A stretch of 64,000 bases of DNA, from NCBI GenBank assembly GCA_039000515.1, contig JBCFYV010011135.1:6619209-6683208 (forward strand), read 5' to 3'. This DNA is from Timema cristinae (lineage: Eukaryota > Arthropoda > Insecta > Phasmatodea > Timematidae). The notes under the pieces were generated by a model, which worked only from the letters and a program-made list of their open reading frames with translations, did no database searches and had not been told where the DNA came from. Positions 57,861 through 64,000 of the stretch are shown piece after piece; the first letter of the stretch is position 1; each line of letters starts with the position of its first letter. Made by a program: the position numbers and the translations under genes.

Positions 57861-60800
57861 TGCCGCCATACAGTAAACCTACCTGGGTGAACACTGTCAT
57901 ATTTATAATTAAATACTTATATATTGTTATTTAAGGAATTGAGAATATATGTTTTCAAATTTAAGACTTTATAAATGAGAATACTGGAATATTATCGTAT
58001 TTTTTATCGTATTTTTCTCTTCCCTCCTATCTAATTCCATCATTTTCAAACTCTCTTTAACACAATTCCTTTCTTTCTCTCTCTTACCTTTTATCAATTT
58101 ACATTTATATTTATTTAGATAGATTTCAAGCAATTACAGGTGAATGGCCGTTTCATAACTTATAATATTTCCCAGTTACAGGTGTGTGCTACAGTTAATA
58201 TATATTCCATTTACATGAATGGTAGCAGTATAAACATGACGGATTGCACTATAAGTTATATCATATTATAACAATACAAAGTAAGTTTTCATAATAAACA
58301 ACGCGTATATGGAAAGTCCGAAATATTTTTGAAACCCATTTAGAAATTTTATAAGAAGAGATCATTCATTATTTGTGAATCAATTAAACATATATTAATA
58401 ATTATAAAATCACAAATAGATGTATTTCATATTAAACAAATCTCGAAAATGTACAGTACATGAAACATTAATTTTATATCATGAAAATTTTAGTAGAAAA
58501 TTTTAACGCAAGAATCTATGTGAAAAATAATTAACCATATTAAAATTGAGAAATAATACATTTAAGATATTAGGCTCATGAGAAATGGTCAAATAATTTG
58601 TTATTGTAGATACAATTTATATTATTCCCTCAGTATTTTATTATTTACCAATGAAGAGGATGTATTATATTTTATAAATTAATTGAAGTGAAATTACTAG
58701 GAATTAGATTTAGAGAAAGTCATTGTAGCTGTTGAAAAGTTACTAAAGAATTATCGATAATATAAAAATGGTTGTTTACTGGTTGAAGATTCTAATGGTA
58801 TTCCCTTTCTACTTTAGTTGTAACGCTGAGTGAGCCGCCATTATTTGACGAATAGTTTATATAAAATTCTACATCATCCTCAGGTATTTAATAAAAGGAA
58901 TCATACAAAATGTGGTTAAATTAAAATAAAAGTTGATAGAGTACTAATGGAGTAAAAGCTATGAAAATGTCATGCTATAGAAATATAGGTTATAAAAATA
59001 AAATTAATATATAATAGAATACAAAACAAAGAGATATATTTCCTTACTAATGTTCTGAGAGGAAGGTGCTGTATCTCACTGTATGGTCGTGATATAAATT
59101 GGTGTGGCAGATCAGCTGCTAATTTCTCATTGTTTTTACTATATTCAATTGATTCCTATATATATACTAACATCGATCTATATATTAACTCATATCAAAA
59201 GTTCACCTAACCCAATATCATGCTCCCACATACCTTCTAGTATTTATTATCTCTCGGTAGAATGATCTAGCAGAGATTAAATTCCGTAGTACAATTTCCT
59301 TTGGAGTGGAAGTAAAGCCGTCAGTCTCGTGTTTATTGTGGCTTGTAAAAGAGGCCTGGAAGGTTTGTGAAAATACTTTTTCCGGGAAAATTGGTAGACC
59401 ATTTATCTCTCGCTCATAGAAATGATCATGTGCTGATATAATTAGTTTAAAAAGATCACGTTAAATAATCTAAATAAAGGAAGAATAAAATAGTGTTATT
59501 CTCAGAGGTGGTCGCGAATTCTAAGACGTCACTGTCACATGTGACTGGTTTGTAAATGATGGTTATGGTTCGAGCCTGAGTCAGGCTAGCTGTTGAGGTT
59601 TGGTGTTTATTAATGAATTTGCCCTCTCTCTCTAGTAACATTAATCTAAATTCTGCCTCTCTTATCTTTTCATAATTAATGTATATATGTGCATAGTACG
59701 GATTGTTATTAGTTCACGGCTATCTAACATAAATATGTTAAAATTTAAGATCGTATTTGGTAATTAATTATATAAAATTATAAGGGTTATTGTGAAGATT
59801 TCAATGGTAATGATTCATTATAATTATAAAATAACTAATTTTAGGCCTGTTTACAGCAGGTAGATTATAATAATAGACAATCTAACAAAACATAACCTTC
59901 AATTATAGCTATGTGCATGAAAGGTTTGCCTTTGTTTGTAAAAATGTGTTGGCATATATAAGTTGTTAAAGTAATAGTGAACTGAATTAGTTAAGATTCT
60001 ATTAGATACATAATTTATTGGATATTCTATAAGTTTGGGCTTTTAAGGTCTCATTTAGAGGTTGTGCTATAACACAAACACACATATAAGGAAATTATGT
60101 ATATGGATACTTTTAATTTCTTAATATTAATATATTTTAAGAAGAAATAATAAATATACTTATTAGAATAGGAGGAATGAAGATATTAAGAACTCCATAA
60201 TATTTGTAAGTTTATTCCTCACTTAGAACACTAGTGAATAGAGTGAACGAGCTCTATATTAAGTTCTCGAAGAAATAAAACGTTCGTTGTGTTTACATCT
60301 CCCTTTGGATCCCCTCATCTTGGAAATGTAAATAGAACCACTTGTTTGTAAGCACTCTCTCAACATGCCGATATCAAATGAACAGTCAACCTTTACAAAG
60401 TATCTCAAGTGATTTTTCTCTCGAGATCATGGAAATGTTTGAGAGACAATATTACATTTCTCTTCATCAACCTTGACACATCATTCCGACCCGTTTTAAA
60501 ATGAACCCAATTCTTCGATTTATCGTTATACAATACCATCGACAGATTTGATAGAGGAGATGGATCACAATCAAATCTTAGTGACATTCTTTTGATTAAT
60601 TATAGATCATCACTTTTTTTTACTTAGTCTACCTGTTAAGGCTATACGCAACCATAATTAATTCAGTCAATTTCCTACTATACGCTGCTTACGAATTCAA
60701 CCCCTTTAATGACATTTCGTACCTTTGACTTAGTGGCAAGTCAATATGGAATTCCCCATGTCAATGCATTTACGTTTCACTAGGTGAGTTATAGTTATAT

Positions 60801-62230
60801 ACCATTAAAATAAGAACCATACATTTCTTAAAAAGATAAAAAAATATATATATTATCAAAAACTAATTTTTTATTTTGAAATAGTCGTTTTTGTAACTGT
60901 AATTACAATATCGTCTAAAACTCAGATTAGTTGGTTTATTTACGAAAATGTCCAGGAGAAATATTATCCGTGAAAGTGTTTGTATATCTAGAATAGGACT
61001 AAATAACAAATGAGAAATTGTAAATTAATGCATTTGAAGTGCAAGTAATAGATTACATGTTAATAATTGTAATTGAAAAGGGCGAGGTGTTTAAGCAGAG
61101 GACTTTAAGGGAGAAATGCTCATCTCCCCCATTTCCCTTTTTATTTCCTGTATTTTAGTCTAAGACTATGCTAGTGCTTTAAGTGCGTAGAGGTATGATG
61201 CAACCCGTTCCAAAAATTGCTTCAAATTCAGCAAGTAAGCACTGTCGTTAAGATTTGTGGTTCTATTATTTTAACTAATAATTTATATCGCGTTTATTTT
61301 TCCATCCACTCTCCATACTAATGGTGATGCATTTCATTTAAAAGAATTTGAAAAATCTGGAGGTGAAAAATCTACAGGGTGATAATAGTATTGGTTTCAC
61401 CCCTGCATCTTTCTAGCGTTCAGGTCAATACGTTTTCTAATTGCGATTTAGAAATAAAGATGAGGAGGTAGTAATTGAGAGGAACTTTACCAGCAAGCGC
61501 TTGAAAGAGGGAGTGGTAGATTGTTTAGAAATAAATATCCTCGGTACACCCTACCGGTATTCAAACCCCAACTCCCTCGTCACTGTAAAAACAACCTAAT
61601 TGAGCCAGATAAGCAAGTGCTAAGCCTACTTGACCAACCAAAGCTATTTCCTCCTCCTCTAATATTATATATAACTTGTTTCTATGATCGTTGTACTCTA
61701 TGATCAGTTGAGCTAAAGGAATAAAGTGGGGATGTAGGACACGAAAGTAAAGGTGATTTTCTTAGCAGTCAGTATTGAAAAAAAAAAGATTGTCAAGATA
61801 AATCCAATAGTTATCTAGCAAAAACATAATATTATACATATTGTCACCTCACAGTTGTTGAATATCTATCAAGAGCATATTGGCACTAAGCGATAAACTT
61901 TTTAAATGAAGATAATTATTTGTCATTAGATTCCAGGACAACATTGACACATATTCAAGGACTGTAATTGATTTCACAATTTGAAGGAAACTAAACTCTT
62001 CGTTACTAATGGAGCAACAGTTGATTTATGTTGACCTAAAAAAATTGTTTTATATAGCGTTCTAAACGATCCATCTTGTTAAACTATTCTAACAATTTCG
62101 GACTAAATTAATTTTTTGACCCTATTGTTCAGATTGTCTCTACTTTGATTAGTTGTTCTTTAATAAAATATCCATGGCTACTTTCAGCTCGATATATATC
62201 CTTGGAGATGTAGTTCATGATCTGATTTAG
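57861..62230. other. Long AT-rich stretch with no recognised gene
   Basis: Frames of 60-61 codons (59456-59641 minus, 60405-60587 minus, 61521-61703 plus) show no motif. 57980-58090 is pyrimidine-rich on the plus strand. I found no repeat, tRNA-like sequence or transposon end in this stretch, the longest such gap in the window. Confidence 0.45.
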
Positions 62231-62234
62231 AAAT

Positions 62235-62655
62235 TATAATCATAATCATCATAATCATGAACAGCTTCCAGCCACTGGCCGTCCCTTCCTTTCCTTCCAA
62301 CACCTCTCTCCCTCCTCCTTGGCCCAGCCCTCTCCTCTCTCCTCCACACTCCTCCTTACTACCTTCAGTCTTCCTCTCTCCTCCTACCTCCCACCTCTCT
62401 TTCCACCGTCCTCCTTGTCATCCTTCCCCTCTTCATTCCTATCACATGTCCATACCACCTTTAGCAGTATCTGCTCTATCTTGTCCTGGACTGGCTCTTC
62501 CTTTACTGTTCCTCTTACTCTCTCATTTCTCATCCTGTTGAATTTTATCGCACCAAACTTGCTTCTCAGATATCTCATTTCACACGCCTGCATTCTGCTC
62601 CTATCCTGTTTCTTCATTTTGAAAAACGAGAAATACAATTTTTTCTGAGAATGGT
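62235..62655 (-). mobile_element. LINE (RTE-like) C-terminal relic, minus strand
   Basis: The minus frame 62384-62659 reads RMQACEMRYLRSKFGAIKF, then RMRNERVRGTVKEEPVQ and QILLKVVWTCDR, matching the RTE-like run (R...CEMR.LR...G..R.DR.RNE.IR...GVEPV...I....L.W.GHV.R). The Glu/Gly/Arg-rich end and a (GATTAT) tail at 62235-62256 follow. Plus-strand Pro/Ser-rich frames (62257-62541, 62319-62648) are by-products of the antisense strand. Confidence 0.75.
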
Positions 62656-62699
62656 TCAAATTTAGCTATCTACAAATTTTATATTTTAATTATTTATGA

Positions 62700-62738
62700 T
62701 CGTATGACCTGGACGGTTAGTAAGACGTGGTGCAGAAA
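62700..62738 (+). mobile_element. Isolated A/D SINE tail
   Basis: tgacctggacggttagtaag then acgtggtgc matches the shared SINE 3' tail, with no head or body attached. Confidence 0.55.
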
Positions 62739-62932
62739 AATGTATTAATGGCCTAGTGCTTTCAGGTACACTAAGCTTCAAGTGATCCAAGACTTCTTCA
62801 TACTTTTCATCCAACTTAAACTAGACAAGAATGTAGATATCTGGTAAGAATAAATATAAGAACCATAAAAAGTTTATTTTGCGTTCAACATCGATAGTAT
62901 TTTAATATACTTTTTACTTTATTTCAAAGGAA

Positions 62933-63075
62933 CTATGGTTCAGTGGGCAGTGTTTCTGGCTACATATCCATACATCCTGGGTTTGATCCCCGGTACTTTC
63001 AGAAATTTATTTGTGAAGCAGTAAGTCTGAAATAGGATGAAACTCGGCCTCGCGGAGACAAGGGAGAAGATATTT
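62933..63075 (+). mobile_element. SINE family E
   Basis: A-box-like tatggttcagtgggcagtg, B box ctgggtttgatccccgg, then a body (aagtctgaaataggatgaa, actcggcct) that aligns with the minus-strand copy at 23640-23770. Confidence 0.55.
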
Positions 63076-63610
63076 GAATAAAGAACTATCAGCTCCAGCT
63101 TATTAAACTGAGATTAACGGTTTAAAATCTCGTTATTTTGATCATATGACATCCTATTTCTGCAGATGATGGCACTATCTTCGCTAACAGTGGTGGCCAC
63201 TCTATTAGTATAGCTCACTTGTGGACTCACACCATGGATGGTTTGATACGGTTTTGAAGGATACTGGAGAAAATTAGGAAAGTCCAACTTTATCTCAAAT
63301 TGAGTTAAGGCTTTCATTTCTTAGACAATCATGAGATCTTTCTAATATACTTTATATTATAGTTAACAGAGGTCTCTTCCATATTTAAATCTATTACAAA
63401 GTTATTTGCTGGTGGATATAAAAGTGGTCCTGGAAATGTGTATGTATTGTTATTTTACCCCCTTTTCCCTAGTAACCTTCATTTGCTAGTCACAGTTGCT
63501 GTTCAAACTACTTGGTGTATAAATACATTCAAATCAGTTTTAATAATTGCAACTATTTATATTTATTCTTTCAATAAGAATCTGCGTGACCTTTACCTCA
63601 ATCTACTTGT
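63076..63610. other. No recognised gene
   Basis: 67- and 65-codon frames (63114-63317 minus, 63438-63635 plus) have no motif. Confidence 0.4.
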
Positions 63611-63613
63611 GTC

Positions 63614-63870
63614 ACTACCCACCTCGGTGCCGTAGTTAGCTAAAGCGTTAGTTTCGTGTTGAGCTAAACTACCGAGAATGGGGAGATCAAGGTTCGAATC
63701 TCAGTCGGGTGAGCTGGGGTGATTTTCCCTAAATAGGTTTCCACTCTACCTCCACGCAAATTTGGGTTCACTTCCTCTAAATTCAACCTTCCCAATTCTT
63801 AGCCCATTGAAGTAATTGGTACTTAAACATACAACCCGACCGGATGGTAAGACGCGGTGCTAAATAAATA
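63614..63870 (+). mobile_element. SINE family A, near full length
   Basis: Head cccacctcggtgccgtagtt, B box ggttcgaatctcagtcggg, body (gattttccctaaatagg, ctccacgcaaatttggg) and tail (gatggtaagacgcggtgcta) are all present. Target duplication is not clear. Confidence 0.85.
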
Positions 63871-64000
63871 CCGGTAATACTGTGACAACCTTCAAATTTT
63901 CTTGCACCGATTCCTGCTCTCCTGATATTTATATTGAAAAAATCTATTTAAAAAAATACACAACTCAATTTTGACCCTGGTTTATTAATTTAACTGAAGG
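63871..64000. other. AT-rich right edge
   Basis: Nothing recognised in the last 130 bases. Confidence 0.4.

Noticed and set aside
62257..62648. Pro/Ser-rich proteins on the plus strand
   Set aside because: They are antisense to a recognisable LINE C-terminus on the minus strand, and the purine-rich codons explain the Pro/Ser/Leu bias.

Overview
The window looks like gene-poor, repeat-dense, AT-rich nuclear DNA of an animal, most probably an arthropod. The evidence is the strong A+T bias, long non-coding stretches, several tRNA-headed SINE families, decayed non-LTR retrotransposon tails, hAT and PIF/Harbinger relics, a Helitron-like end, and four large minisatellite arrays. I see no bacterial-style gene, operon, rRNA or intact tRNA gene. 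The species cannot be named from sequence alone.

Layout. 1-250 is the edge of a 46-bp minisatellite that recurs as about 50 copies at 53.4-55.75 kb. 430-950 is the main CpG-rich island and a candidate promoter or first exon. 6.1-7.4 kb holds two well-preserved SINEs with visible target-site duplications. 8.8-9.0 kb is a degenerate foldback. 12.0-12.3 kb holds a possible small gene: TATA box, initiator-like site and a 53-codon secreted-peptide-like ORF. 13.0-13.8 kb is the best copy of an old, unnamed repeat family (F). 15.8-16.7 kb is a non-autonomous hAT element with an exact 8-bp duplication. 16.76-19.25 kb is a second 46-bp array, unrelated in sequence, made of interleaved unit variants. 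21.2-25.4 kb carries three LINE 3' tails. 26.0-27.0 kb is a roughly 60-bp array, and its apparent single-copy precursor is still recognisable at 23.0-23.14 kb. 31.4-31.8 kb is Helitron-like. 33.5-34.0 kb is the clearest LINE coding relic. 35.5-36.6 kb is a broken hAT transposase with its 3' end. 43.3-43.8 kb is a SINE with a near-palindromic MITE beside its end. 47.07-47.6 kb is a 67-bp array. 48.54-49.12 kb is a shortened PIF/Harbinger element keeping both ends and the transposase N-terminus. 52.2-52.65 kb is a C-depleted cryptic repeat. 57-64 kb holds more SINEs and a minus-strand LINE tail.

Almost everything recognisable is a mobile element or its product. SINE families A and D have different bodies but share a 3' tail, as expected if one LINE machinery copied both. 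The longest (TAA)n microsatellites sit directly on these tails. The only candidates for host coding sequence are the small peptide ORF at 12.1 kb, the CpG-rich segment at 0.43-0.95 kb and one unrecognised open frame at 38.4 kb, all of low confidence.
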